Shown: positions 30,717 to 43,690 of the stretch, one piece after another
Layout: each line of letters opens with the position of its first letter
Position numbering within the stretch: position 1 is the first letter of the stretch
Assembly (NCBI RefSeq): GCF_000972845.2
Contig: NC_040033.1
Coordinates: 3,376,241 to 3,440,240 of the forward strand
Reading direction: 5' to 3'
DNA: 64,000 nucleotides
Source: Larimichthys crocea
Taxonomy: Eukaryota > Chordata > Actinopteri > Sciaenidae
The notes under the pieces: generated by a model
Seen by the model: only the letters and a program-made list of their open reading frames with translations
Databases searched by the model: none
What the model was told of the DNA's origin: nothing
Made by a program: the position numbers and the translations under genes

Positions 30717-31049
30717 CAGTGGTCCCTCGTTTATCGCGGGGGATACGTTATAAAAATAACCCGCAATAGACGAAATCTGTGAAGTAATCAGCTTTAGTTC
30801 TTACAATTATTATACATGTTTTAAGGCTGTAAAACCCCTAACCACACACTTTTATACACTTTTCTCAGACAGGCATTAACATTCTCACATTTCTCTCTTA
30901 TTTAAACACTTCTCCCTCAGCCAATCAGGACACAATGCGTGTTCATACTGTACAGTACACTGTAAAAAAAGCATGCAAAATTACACAAAAAGAATTTGCG
31001 AAACAGCGAGTCCATGAAAGGTGAACCGCATTATAGTGAGGGACAACTG
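30717..31049 (+). mobile_element. pogo/Tigger-like non-autonomous element (MITE)
   Basis: The 333-bp element has inverted ends CAGTGGTCCCTCG and GAGGGACAACTG, flanked by TA on both sides (30715-30716 and 31050-31051). This is the Tc1/mariner-pogo signature. The inside has no transposase and is shared with the partial element at 21165-21635. Confidence 0.85.
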
Positions 31050-31051
31050 TA

Positions 31052-34000
31052 GTATCATTGTTACTCATTTTGGTATCGTGACAACTCTGTCCTGCCCAAA
31101 CAAAGGGGACTATCCGAGAACTCTGGTCCATTTAAAGCGGACCAAACATCTCTGGTGTGAAAGCTTCCTGAATGTGTCCACCTGTACAGAAACAGACCAT
31201 TCAAACAAACATTGATGCAGATGCAGATAAATATTTAGGCCAGCTGTGTTATGTTATGTTTGTGCTCCATTTTAAAAGAACAGTTCAAACCTTAATCATC
31301 TACATCTGTGTTGTTAGTACTTATTGAACTTTCAGTTGTAGTTTGCTCTGCAGCAGACAGTGGTGCTTAGATCAGCTGCTGGCTCATCACTACTTTCCCA
31401 CGCCCACACTTGGGGACGTGGTCAGCCATTGAGCATCACTGCACTGCTGAAATGCAAAGGCTGATGCCAGGATGCGTCAGATGGCAGCTTCTGAAGAGAC
31501 CGTCCACCCTGAACATCTCTCATCAAACACACTTAATCATCAGAGGTCTACGAAAACCAGAGCCAGAGCCAAAAATCAGTATTCATATTTCACTGAGTGT
31601 GATTAAAATTAGTTTTCAAATTATTTTTTGTGAAAAATCTCTTCAGTGAACACATGGCGAGGCTGCCGAGGGCGAAAGGCACACTGAATGAAGCTGAGAC
31701 GCTGCAGTTGCTGCTTCACACTATCAGTGTGTCCATGTATCTCACATTTTAAATGGGTTGTGATTTATTAAGTTGAAAATGTCTTTGCACACTACTTTTT
31801 ACATACTTTTTTGTACATTTGTTTGTTTTTTGTATGCAGATAAACTTTTAGTATCGATCCTACGTTAAGTTATATCGAAAAGACTTTAGTTACCAACAAG
31901 CAGTGGTAAGACCTGGACCAGAAAACCTATCATAGACCTGTAAGAAGAGGACATTCTACACAATCTCAAGGAGATAACTGTAAAATGCTTTTCCAAACAA
32001 TAAATCCAATGCTTAAATTAACTGGTAAGCTGTTAAGGGAGGCTTAAAGTAGCAATGTGTAGTTTCTAGCCACATGCCCCACAGAAATAGAGGCCAGCAG
32101 TTCACCTCCTCCCACCCCTGATGACACTCTTCAAGTAATGTAATGCTCAAACACTCTACATTACTGTTATGTGGCTATAAGTGGCACAATACAGTATGAC
32201 CACAGGATCATTTGTGATTATTTGAAGGAGTAACTATGAACCCACTTACTAACTTAACAGCACTAATAAACATATTTTGCTGCCACTTGGTCACAAAAAA
32301 CGATCTGGATGGAGATCTGTGGAAAGTCTGAACTCCAACTTTGTCTTTTACAGATCGATGAGAGCAATAACTAGTAGCTGGAATCAAGTAACAGACATAT
32401 TTTCAGCACTGACCAGGTAGTAACCTTCTTTTTTTTGTCCAGTCTCTGTACAAATATTAAAGACTTGCACTGTTGCTGCCAACAAGTTGAGAAGTGAAAG
32501 TGAAAATAAGCATGACTCCAGATGTTTATTCCTCAAGAAACCCCTGGTTTCTCCTCTACAGCTGCCCAAACTGCTAAACTGTCTGTCAGCCAGTGTTGCC
32601 ACCTCTTTTCCAGTGAAGTAGCTATAGCTCCTAAGATCAGCAGAAGTTGTTATGCAATCATTTTCATTTGCATTACTTAGTGAGGGCTTACTTGTAGGGA
32701 TGACGTTAAGCTCCTGTAGAAGGTAGAAACATTTTGGCCAATTTAAACTCACTACAGAACGATCATATATTTCAAGTAAATGTTTTTCCTTTTAATCTAC
32801 GAGGGAGAAATATTTACAAGATCAAACAAACTATTTATACATTTACGAGCTATAGGAACATCCTAATCCAAAGATTCAGACAGAAAGAGGAAAAGAGAGA
32901 GAAGCTGCCTGAGCTAAACACCACACCTACTGCTGCCTGTGAGCATGAAGAAGAGGAGAGACCCTGCAGAGTGGGCAGAACTGTACAGTATGCATGGGAA
33001 TGTATTACAATATATACTAATAATGTAGTATTTTAGTGTATCTCTTTTGTAAAGAGGGTCTTGGAAAGTTGCTAAATTTAACAGCAGATACTTTGTTGTC
33101 CCCATGTTGGACTGAAGGGAGTCTAGTAGAGTTAGTCTCTGTAGGGTTCAGTCTAACTACTAGAGTTAGTTAGTTATACTGGTAGTATAAGAAAGTACAT
33201 ACCGATGTTAGCTAATTAGCACACTAACTTTAGTAGATTTCTCTACTAAACAAAGCTGTCCCAGTCTTGAAGTTTCAGGGACCGAAAAAGAACCGCTGTA
33301 TCGTGATTTAGTTTGGGTGGTGCTTGGGTTCTCTCTCCAAGGCTCCATTGTAGTATGTCTTGTATGAACTTCAGCAGTGGCTGGTTGCCTTCAGCGCCCC
33401 CTCCTGGAGACTGAATAACCACAGGTTTTTTCTTCAACTCTCAAGATCTTCAGTCTTGGTTTCTAGGTAGGCGATCAGTTTCATGGTATTGGTTAAGTCT
33501 GGTTAGTCTTATTCTTTTCCAGGTGTTCCTTTGCTGACATTTTTAATTGTCCAGCCTCTCCCATCTGGGTGGCTTCACTTCTGATTATTTTCCAAGACAG
33601 CAACAGATTTGGCCATCTTACCCAGGCAGTTATCTATACTGTCTAGTCTGGATCAAAATCCTCAAACTCAAAACAAAGTAAGGTCAGTTTTCAGGTGAAA
33701 AAGTTTTAATTGTTCTTCATATTTTGTTAATGCTAGTTCTTTTTCTTTTTTTTGGCCATAGTTATACTTTGATCCTCTAACTGGCTGCTTTCTCCACCAA
33801 ATACACACCCCAAGGTACAACATACAGTGTTCAATAAAACATACAATGCAACATAACATCACCAGTTCATCAAACCCCGTCATATATTCATTATTATCTG
33901 AGTTTGTGTGTCCACACGGGTAATTGCACAAATGATGAAATCATTCCTCCTTTGGACTGGCCACTTAAAACTAACTCTCTCTCAGACACATTATCAAAAT

Positions 34001-35018
34001 GATTTAGAATACTACCATCGCAAATGGAAATATGGCACTACGGTTATTTAAATGTGAGCAGATGGATATAATCCTGCCATATAAGTAGGCGTTTATCTTG
34101 TTTGGCAATATTCTTCAGTTGGAAAGGGCCAGATTTGAGCAAAAGTCCAATGTAATATAGGGGGGGCACTAATATTTAACACAAAACTTTCTGCCAGTTG
34201 ACCACATCAACCTTGTTCTAAATGAAGTTAAAAAATTATTAACCGATGTATCAAGCTGTTTTTAAAGTTAGTCATTTCCTCTCCTCTCCTGTGTGAATAT
34301 TCTACCTTCTTACTATTTCAGTCATGTGTGGGTGGCAGGAGTCATACCAGCACGCCCTGCTGCACTGGTATTTCCAGATTTCAGGTTTTGCGGCAATCTG
34401 TAGAATGTCAGAGGATTAATATAGGAGGTAGAAAGATGCTATGCGATGCATCCTAATTACTGTCCAAGCCTCCTGGCAAGAGTGCTTAAGTTTCTGAAGC
34501 TCCCCGCCATATTAAGGAGTCACAGATGGAATAATTTCTTTTTGCGATGCCTGCTCCCAATTTGGAACCTTGTTCATTACAGAGTGGGAGAAGTGTTACG
34601 TGAGGCCAATTCATTTTCGCACTTTTAAATTCATATTTTATGTTTGGAGGGATACAAAGGTGAAGACTTATTTAATGTAAAAGGGTGGCCAGTTCTATTA
34701 ATTTTAGTGAAGTGTAATGTAGTTTTACTAATTTTACTTTTGTTGTTTTGTCCACTTTCCCACACATTGCTTTCATACTTTCATATTTCTTGAATCACTC
34801 ATGTGATCCTTAACTTGTACATCATTACAGTCCTTTGAAAGACTCCCTGACATCCGTCTTTCTTGACCTCTCCTCTGCATCTGCCAGGATGGCTGCCAGT
34901 GAAAGGCCCCTTTACACAGCATCGTGTCATTTGAAACTTATACTGTAGTATTTAGTATTTATGGCAGCTGTGGCATAAACTTTACAGTGGTCTAAAACTG
35001 TATATACATATTGTACAT
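31052..35018. other. No recognised gene
   Basis: Frames of up to about 122 codons on either strand do not resemble proteins. TTAAAGTAGCAATGTGTAG at about 32044 resembles the end of the inverted-repeat element at 56214, so an old fragment may start there. A CTAGTAGAGTTAGT-type tandem lies near 33122-33180. Confidence 0.35.
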
Positions 35019-35549
35019 CTACCAAGTGGCAACCTCTGTTGCTGTGACGTAAGGCCACTGCAGAAGTGCCAAAAGCGGGAGCTCCGTGAACATTCAAGTG
35101 AGCCTGGCTTTAGAATCAGTCAGTCTCCATAAGTCCCCATGTCCAAATGTCCAACTTCACAGCAGAAATAAACATGTTTATAGCCTGGTACAAAAAACAG
35201 TTTTGGTCTCTTTAGCTAATTTCCCCGTTCATGACAACTGTACTGATGGTGATTTTTTTTTATAGAACTCACCATAATATTAAAGTTACTTAAAGTTAAG
35301 CAGAATTAAACTTCTGCAGAGCATTAAGGACATGGCCACTTTGATTGACATGGGGGTGCCATCACCTGTGGCTTGTTTAAGCACCCAGGCTTCATTCAGC
35401 CTGCTTTAGCTCCACCCATGATCCACGTCTTTGCTCATTTTTGGATGACTGTAAAGATGGCAGCAGCACACTAAGCTTAACAACGGCTCTTCAGAAAACT
35501 GTGGTGACATCACAGAGACTACGTCCATGTTTGATACTGTCTATGGTTT
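35019..35549 (-). mobile_element. Dispersed repeat, inverted relative to 56363-56819
   Basis: The reverse complement of this stretch follows 56363-56819. Shared blocks include TCATGAACG.GGAAATTAGC, GAGACCAAAACTGTTTTTTG, AACATGTTTATTTCTGCTG and GCCACTTGGTAG. The ends (ACCATAGACAGTAT-like and CTACCAAGTGGC) match those of a common fish repeat. No coding part was seen. Confidence 0.7.
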
Positions 35550-36845
35550 TGATGCAGGTCACATGCTGCTGGCAAAGTAAACATGGCTCAGAAAGTGTCA
35601 TTTGTATGTTAGAGGTAGTTATAGTTAAGCAGCATACCAGTGCCTTACTTTGTATACTTTGACATAACTAACACATAACTACACATGTACATGCAAAGGC
35701 AATGATGAGAATTTTGAAACAGGACATTTATGTTGCGTGTATGATGCCCAGCTTTCCATCTTCATAGCCCTGACAGAAAATGTGCAACTGGTGTTGGGAT
35801 TAGGGTTCACCTGGTCCTGGGGACTTCAGATTAGAACAGCAGTAGAGGGATAATCAAGGCTGGAGCAAGACCCCCATCCCTTACTTTAAAACAGTAAGAT
35901 GTAAAATATTACATGGCAGCAGGCGTGTGCTGAAATGTTATACTTATTGTAAGGTCCCTGATGGCCAAATTTTGCATAATCAAAGCATGAAACTGGGTAC
36001 TGAAATCAAAGAAATGAACAAATCTTAGCAATGCTCCTGAGCTGACAGATTTAATGTTAATGTAAACTGAGTGTACAACTGTGCATATATGTATGACAGT
36101 AAAGATACAGTAAATGTTCTAAGTGAGTTGCACTCTGAAACTGGGAGCACAAAATATTAAACTATGTTGCCTGAGAGTAACTGTCCCATTTCAGCTAGTA
36201 ATTCTAAAGCCAGCATTCAGAAATGGTGTTTTTTCTCACACAAAGGCTGAATATTTGGAAAAGTGGTAGAATGATCCACCGGCGTTGATCCACATCCCCT
36301 CCAGCAAGTCTACTGGGTCCCAGTTAATTTGGATTTCTGCTTAAAAGTTGAAACTGAATCAGATTTTTCCAACACAATTTTCTCCAGGTCACTGAGTTTG
36401 TAGAACACTTAGTTTTTCAGACTTGTAGCAACACGTCCTCAGGTGTTTTTCACCGCATTTGCAGTTCTTTAAATAATATGTGCAAACAGATGCATCTCAC
36501 CATGTTCTTATATTTGATGACTGTACAGAAGACCAGAACCTTATTGGCAGTTGAGTCAGTCTAGATGAGCTGCCACTGATGTGGAACATTCTGTCAAATC
36601 TGACATTGGATCAGTATTAAATGGACTGGACTGTTTATTTATTTAAAATATTTAAATAGATTATTTAAAAAGAAGAACAAACAATTGCTTTCAAAGATTT
36701 AATTGATTTGAAATATGTTTGTTTCGTTCCTCTGACTGGTTACGTCCAGAGGCGATATTTGTCTCCCTACGTTGAGAACAGCCAGTCTCTGCAGTCTTTC
36801 TTGATCTGAATCAAGGGTATAAGAAAACAGGGTGAACAGATACAG
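35550..36845. other. No recognised gene
   Basis: No exon, RNA gene or repeat was supported. Confidence 0.35.
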
Positions 36846-36905
36846 ATTGTACAGATTGTACAGACTATGAAGCCCCTTCAGGCAAATTTGTGATTCATGA
36901 TATTA
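36846..36905 (-). repeat. Short fragment of the TATAGCCC-family repeat
   Basis: The GTACAGATTGTACAGACTAT region with GAAGCCCCTTCAGGCAAATT matches, in reverse complement, the GCCTCAGAGGGCTTTACAA part of the repeat at 13565. Confidence 0.45.
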
Positions 36906-37009
36906 GCCATTGGAAATATAATTTACTTGGCCTGACTTGTACAAACCACTCACGGTCAAGTGTAAATACGTTCAAAACCCATGACGACAATGTGGAACTT
37001 CAAGTTCAA

Positions 37010-37064
37010 AAAGATCTTGGTAAATGGACCACATTTACATAGCACTTTAAAATCTGCCTCTCAT

Positions 37065-37104
<40 letters not shown>

Positions 37105-37195
37105 AGGTATTCACAGTGATTACCATGCATGGCACTAGCCCTTCTATCTGCAGCAATTCAGCTTCAGCATCTTGCTCAAGAGACATTGCCTGCTT
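37010..37195 (-). repeat. Probable SINE remnant in reverse, with (CA)n expansion
   Basis: CATAGCACTTTAAAA, CCATGCATGGCACTAG and CAGCATCTTGCTCAAGAGAC are in the order expected for a reversed fish tRNA-SINE body. A pure (AC)n tract at 37066-37099 sits where these copies often expand. Confidence 0.4.
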
Positions 37196-38236
37196 AGAAA
37201 GTTCTGTTTTCTTTTTTTTCTGGCACTGAAATAAAAACAGCACTAAATTGCAGTTTACTGGAATCTATAATTCCCTCCACTCTCTCAAAAATCCCTAAAT
37301 TACCCAAAAATAACATAGTCCCTGTTGATATTCCAATTACATACCAATCCTAATCAGGTTTGGTTGATGAGAGCTGAAAAAAAGTACTTTTTTTTTTCAC
37401 ACTGCCAACATAGAAAATACCTGTTCTTTGCACATCCCCACTGTAACTACCCCCCTATCACACAGGCAAGATGGGTTTTTGCTCCTAACAAAACGCATGG
37501 GCAACCTCCCAGTCTGACCTGCAGTGAGACTCACTGTGGTGACTGGGTGCTGATGGGGGAATGTTGGTAATAATTGCATCCATCTATCAAACCCCAGGTC
37601 AGTGTCACCATTTCAAATGACAACATCCTACGGTGCAGCTGCTGACTAGGCCATTGTCAGCAATGTTATCATGCAGTGTTCTTGGAACGCTGTGTTGGGA
37701 ATTGTCATCAGGAAAGAAAGAGGCCAACAGCAGAGGTCTGGAGTTTGATCCAAAGCTGCCACAAAGCTAGAGACTGCAAGATAGCTGCCCTGAGGTTAAA
37801 GATGTGGCAATTTAGTGCAGCTTAGCAGTGAGAGAATAACACATAAAAATAGCATAGAGAATAGCAAATTTTAAAATAGTGTTACAAAACAAAAGAAACA
37901 ACATAAACAGAGAGTAGATTGCATAAATTCAGATCATGAAATGCAAAAATGTTGCTTAAATGAAAATGTAAATGCAAAATGATGTGCTTTAGTAAAGTTA
38001 TCACTTTTGAAGAAGCACAAAAATAAGTATTTTGGACCAATCTTAGGTGGTGTTGACAACAGAACAGTTGTAATCATGAATCTTATGACAAAGTATAGCC
38101 TGTTTCGAATCTTTGTGGACAATTTATTATGTGGCAATCAAATTTTGTTTATGTTTAAGTGATAAAGTGGGCATACAGTGTACATATAATCACAACTTGC
38201 ATAATGCTAGCATATTTAAGCACAGGAAAGAAGGAT
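37196..38236. other. No recognised gene
   Basis: Nothing beyond AT-rich unique-looking sequence was supported. Confidence 0.3.
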
Positions 38237-38671
38237 TTTTCATTTGCTAACCTATAGATCAATAGCTCTCTATAACAGGGAGCTGCTACTGAGTTGCAAA
38301 ATGGAAATATATTCCTGTCCTGTTTACACACACACACACACAAACAAACAATATTTGGAGCAAATGGAACGCTTATGGAACCTGTTACATCCTGTTTTGT
38401 TTTTGTGTTTCCTGTCCACAGGTCAGGGTTAGGGTTGCCATATGAGGTAGTTTGCTGAACTTGATTGAGAGACCAGCTATCACTTTTTTATCTTTGTGTG
38501 GTATGACTTGGGGTAGCACCTGGCGGGTCCAGGTGCACCAATGAAGACAAATACGTAAAGTTAGGTAGCAAATGCTCAAAGGTAGGTAGGGAACTAGTGT
38601 TCAGGAACAGGAGGTTGGGCATGACAAAATTGTGTGTACCATGTACCACGTGGCTTTGTGAGCTGGAGTTT
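38237..38671 (+). repeat. Unidentified repeat, copy A of a direct pair
   Basis: This shares co-linear blocks with 44869-45426: CATTTGCTAACCT.TAGAT, TGAGTTGCAAAATGGA, AACAATATTTGGAG, TTTCCTGTCCACAG, GGTCCAGGTGCACCAATGAA, AGCAAATGCTCAAAGGTAGG and GGCATGACAAAATTGT. Similarity starts and stops sharply at both ends, so it is a repeat or a duplicated segment. No coding content was recognised. Confidence 0.75.
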
Positions 38672-40873
38672 ACTATGTGGTTGCATCTTCCATTGCCTTG
38701 AATGTGAAAATCTATCATTTCATTACATTTAAAATTAACCCAACTAAAATAAGACTATTTCCATACTGTCTTAACTCTTATACCATGCCATAGGCAATGT
38801 CAAGGTACTGCTGAATTAAAGTCCGGCCTCTTTTGACACTGTGCTCCCATAACAGTTTAGCAAGCTTTAGTCAGAACTCTGGTCAACTTTCTCCTTTCCT
38901 GTACTTAGATATACTACATGGTAGCTAGACTATGTTCTACAGACAACCACATTTTGTTCATGTTTAAAAGATGAAAGTGATATAAAACAGAGCAAAAAGG
39001 GGCACACGGTTGATCTTACCAGTAAGATCTATGTAGAACTGGTTTGTGTGGTTTCTGAAAATAGTGGGCTAGTCCATAATGAATTATTTTGAAAAAACTA
39101 GTGGTTGGCAAGTTTCCTCCTGCTCTTTCTCAGGCCAAATCAAATTTGCAAACATGAAAATGAATCTTCTAGGTAGATGCTCTGGGCATATTCATACTTT
39201 TCAGGATATAAACTCTTTTGATATCAGTGTCCTCTAGTAGCACTGCCTGGGTTTTGATCCTTTGGGGTTTTAGTAGGGTTTAATCAATTGAGCTTTTTTA
39301 GTCTTCTTCATGTATAAAAAACTAACTTTATTATACTTTAATTAATCAAGCCGGTCAGCCTTTCCATACCACCTGTTAGCTTGTTAGCGTGTGGTAACAT
39401 TATGTTGGAATTCTATGACAACACTCTGTCAGCACAATGCCTAATTACCCAAAAGTCAGGACTATATTTCCTCCATGCATTTGCAGCAAATTACTTATGT
39501 CACTGGTTTGTTTATGAATCACACGTTGTCTGTGTCATTAAGGCTAGCTGACATCTCCACATAAAGTAATACAACACTCACAGAGATGTTCCAATTTGCA
39601 GCTTTTCTCTGCAAATTAAAAGTCATCTTTTCAGTCTGACACACAGGAGAGATCATAGCAGTTCATCTCACGTTGAGTCACTCCAGAATCTATGAAGAAA
39701 AAAAATCAACATGACAGAAAATGGAAAGTAAATTGGGAGTTTGTTTGACTTGTAATGAAAAGGGCTCAACAGAGACACACACGCTAATACTATTTTTTAC
39801 AGAGCAGATATGATCGCCATCTAATTTGTAAAGTGTGTTACTGTACACAGAGGGAGCTATGAACTGTGCAGTGTTAACAGAATTGCTTCATGATTCAACG
39901 CTGTCTCTCAGAAATTATGTTTAGACATTATTAAATTGTTTTCAAATGATGTCGCAGTAACAAACTTGGATTATGTTCAGAGACAACATTCTTTTCAGTG
40001 AATTAAACATTACATTTATGTAACATGTCTTTGTTTAGGTATGACAAAAGCAGTTTGGTTAAGGAAAGATTGCGACTTTTTCTCCATTAAAGCAGTCCAT
40101 GATTTTAACCATGGTGCTGCTAGTACAGAGCATTAGGCTGGCAAAAAGCTGAATAATGCTGTAGTCACTATGATTGTGTATTGGAAGTATTTGCAGTATC
40201 AACATAACACTTTTGGATAGTCGGCCTACAGACAGTTTGTGGAGCATTAGTAACACTTCAACTGTTTCACTCGTCTGCAGATGATTGACAAATTGTCAAT
40301 AGGGTATAATTCATGAACACATTCTAATTAAGATGCTTTCTGTGCACCGAACCTAACCAAATCTTAACCACAGTGGTGTAATTGTCAGAAACATGATATT
40401 GAATCTCCATTAACCTTTGAGAACATTGCAACTTGGCTGGTATGTCAATAGCATTCCCTCAATATTTTCATTTAAAATATGCTTGAATCAGCATTATGTT
40501 TCTCTTAGAACTTATTTTCTGTTGCAAAATAAAAACAAATAGTTGTGTATAAATGGAATTTCTCACTGATTATGTTTCTTGTCAAAGGTCCAATTTCATG
40601 CATTCTAAAGGTGACCTGAAGGCGAGAAAGTGAAGTACCATTACACTCTACTGACACGTTTTAAGTTTGCTAGGTAGGTACTGGTTGCACTGGTCATGAT
40701 ACAACTTAGACAGGAATGCAGGTCATTTCCCTTGTTGTGATTGGCTGAGAAGCTCGTGCCGGGTTACATTGATATCACACACAGCATAGATGGTGGCGAG
40801 GAAAAACAAGTACTGCAGCAAGTCATCAGTATATTAAGAAATATTTTATCATTGCAGGAAACCGTCACATCTT
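38672..40873. other. No recognised gene
   Basis: No exon or identified repeat was supported. Confidence 0.35.
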
Positions 40874-41313
40874 TATGAGGGGCCATCAGGGACATTATTC
40901 AGAATTACCATTCACACACACAAATGTTATTCCCTCACACACCCTTATGAAATGCTCTCTCACACACAACTGAAATGCTCTCATACACACAACTGAGGCT
41001 GAGTCTGGGTTCCGTTGTGGGCGGAGAAGTTGGGCAACTGGTAGAGCGAGCGATGTGGAGTAGGATCCAGATGACAGTGCTGACTGGCAGAGAAGACAGG
41101 TAGTCCAGGGAGAACAGAGCAAACTTCCTGAGGGCAAAAACAGAGTAGAGAGAATCAGCTAAATGGGAACATACGGCAAAACAAATGTCAGAGGCTGGTG
41201 CGAAGCATGTGTGTGTGTGAGGACAATATATGTATGTGAAAGGAGAATGTATGTATGTGAGAGTGAGAATGTGTGTGAGGGGGCCAGAATAAATAATGTC
41301 TTGGTCCCTCATA
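40874..41313. mobile_element. Short inverted-repeat element (MITE-like), 440 bp
   Basis: The left end (TATGAGGGGCCATCAGGGAC) is matched inverted by the right end (reverse complement TATGAGGGACCAAGACATTA). After each end come ATTATT and, further in, CACACA-rich or TGTGTG-rich arms. No transposase is present. A target duplication could not be separated from the end sequence. The superfamily is unknown to me. Confidence 0.6.
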
Positions 41314-42785
41314 GCAGAAAGTGACATTTTTTATCATAAGCAGGTCTGTGAAAGAAGCTGCTCAATCAGCCCTGTATTCACAAACTGTGCTGTTGTGATG
41401 TCACTATACAGTCACTACCCTCAGCTGTTTTTTTATCTCTTGCACATATGACCAAGTGAGTTGCTAGATTTACTTGCCTGGTAACCCTAGCACAATCCCT
41501 CTTTGCTGTCCTGAGGAAGGTATGAGTTTCCAGCAGGGGTAATTCCGACTGGGTAAATAGCAATTCTTATCCCTCCCTCACGGGTGCTGAGGTGCCCCTA
41601 GACCCCAGACAGCTCCTGTAATGGACATAATTTAGGTTTAAGTGTGAGTGAGGAACAGCGCAGGTGTAAGGCTGCTGCTGTCCTGCTGTTTTAATGAAGA
41701 TGCAAATGATAATGGGCAAATTAAATTGTGATGTGTATTTACTCTTTAAATGATCCCTTTGGGCAGATCAGAAACTCTTTGCTGCTGGGCCTGCCATAAA
41801 AAACTAAAGCTTCTAGTGTATATATATCTTAGCTGATGTGGCAGCAGCATCAGTCCTTTACTGGCCAACACTGAGTAAACATGTTTCATGTGATGATTTT
41901 TAGCTTTCAGCAGCACAATAGCATGATAGTTTTTGGTCATCCATCCATCAAACCCCATGCAGACCATACTTCACAGCAGTAATAGCTGTGTCAGAAGCAC
42001 GCTGGTACATTTTTCTGCTTGTGGAGGCAGAGGGAGGATCTTTGCTGCTTTCTCGGCGAGCACATAACAGCAGACAGGCCCGCGCTCCACCCACACTGCC
42101 CTGTTGTTTTTATCTGCCTCTGCATAAATCTGAGCATGCACGATGAAAAATATTGACATTCCTTACATTGCCGGTGCCTAACTACATAGTAATTGTATTT
42201 ATGAGTAAGCGAGTGCAATGCATTATTTCACATGAGCTATGGGGTTTTTGTCTCAGACTGATTATTACAAATGAGCATGTTAAGACAAATCATAGGCACG
42301 TATCATTCATGGCTTCACAAAATAACAGATATTACATTCATATTCAAACTGAACACCCTCGTCTGTAATCCATATTGCTGAAATATGATTAGCTTGCAGT
42401 ATATTTAATAAGGTAGGGCCCAAATATATTCATATACTGAAGCTGAAACATATTTATGTTGGCACTTCAATATTTTAAAAGCTTAAATGTATTCAGTACG
42501 TTTAATCACAGAGTGGTGATTATTATGAATGTTTTAGCACCTGTTTATTGCACAGGAGTGTGTGGGTGTGTTTGTGTATATGTATGAGCTTCATAGCCTC
42601 ATGCAAACAGCTATAGGCGCCTCCTAAACACTCTACTTCTTCTATATCTTCATCTCTATCTAAAATTCATGCAGCCCTCTGCTTCACATTAAAGAAACAT
42701 TTCACAGAGATTGGTATTTTTAGTGGCCCAAGTCATAAATATGGACAGCTGTGCATCTCTATCTATTATGATTACATTACTTTTG
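41314..42785. other. No recognised gene
   Basis: Frames on the minus strand near 41746-42218 do not resemble proteins. Nothing else was supported. Confidence 0.35.
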
Positions 42786-43352
42786 ATCAAATCAAATCAA
42801 ATCAAATCAATTTTATTTGTATAGCCCAAAGTCACAAAGTACATTTGCCTCAGAGGGCTTTACAATCTGTACAGAGAGTGACACCCTCTGTCCTTAGACC
42901 CTCGGTTCGAGTGAGGAAAAACTTGCCCACAAAAACCCTTTAACAGGGAAAAAATGTGGAAGAAACCTCAGGAAGAGCCACAGAGGAGGGATCCCTCTCC
43001 CAGGACGGACAGACGTGCAATGGATGTCACGTGTACAGGACAAATCAACACAAACATATTGTACAATGACTGATAAAATGACAATGAATTACAATGAATG
43101 ATAAAAATGATTACAGTAACAGATATGGTAGTAATAATGACAGTAATAATATATGTAGTGGGCGTCATGCAGGATCACAGCAGCAGCCACGATCCACGAG
43201 AACCTGCTGGACGACAGAGCACAGAAACTCCGGGGAAGTTTGGTTAGTAACATGCATTAATGAGACATGTCCACAGATGGAGAGATTGAGAGATGGAGAG
43301 AGATAGAGAGAGAAAGAGATAGAGATAGAGAGCGACAGAGAGAGAGAGAGAG

Positions 43353-43383
<31 letters not shown>

Positions 43384-43690
43384 AGGAGAGAGTGAAAGTG
43401 AGAGAGGGTTTTCGGTAAGGGAGATGTGACTGCATCTTCAACCAATACCGTGCCTGGGGGGGGGGGCAGTCTAATCCTATGGCAGCATAACTAAGGGATG
43501 ACCTGAGCCAGCCCTAACTATAGGCTTTATCAAAAAGGAAAGTCTTAAGTCTACTCTTAAAAGTGTTGACTGTGTCTGCCTCCTGAACCCAGAATGGTAG
43601 TTTGTTCCACAGAAGAGGAGCCTGATAGCTGAAAGCTCTGGCTCAGAAACTAGTGAGTCGACAACTTTGCTAACAGAAAACATCAAGCAA
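42786..43690 (+). repeat. Longer TATAGCCC-family repeat copy
   Basis: The first 250 bases match 13565-13805. The copy then continues. A block at about 43155-43270 (AGCAGCAGCCAC, CCTGCTGGACGACAGAGCAC, TAACATGCATTAATGAGAC) equals the reverse complement of 58085-58215 inside another element. The end part (CTACTCTTAAAAGTGTTGAC, GTTTGTTCCACAGAAGAGGA) is also typical of a long fish repeat. It contains the GA microsatellite. Confidence 0.7.
43270..43410. repeat. (GA)n/(GAAA)n purine microsatellite
   Basis: About 140 bases are almost pure purine on the plus strand, with a GAAA core at about 43354-43383. The long Leu/Ser frames on the other strand are translations of this tract, not genes. Confidence 0.9.

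Noticed and set aside
32384..32752. 122-codon minus-strand frame
   Set aside because: No domain, no neighbours and no splice sites. Most likely chance.
43244..43445. Leu/Ser-rich minus-strand frames
   Set aside because: They are translations of the (GA)n/(GAAA)n microsatellite, not genes.
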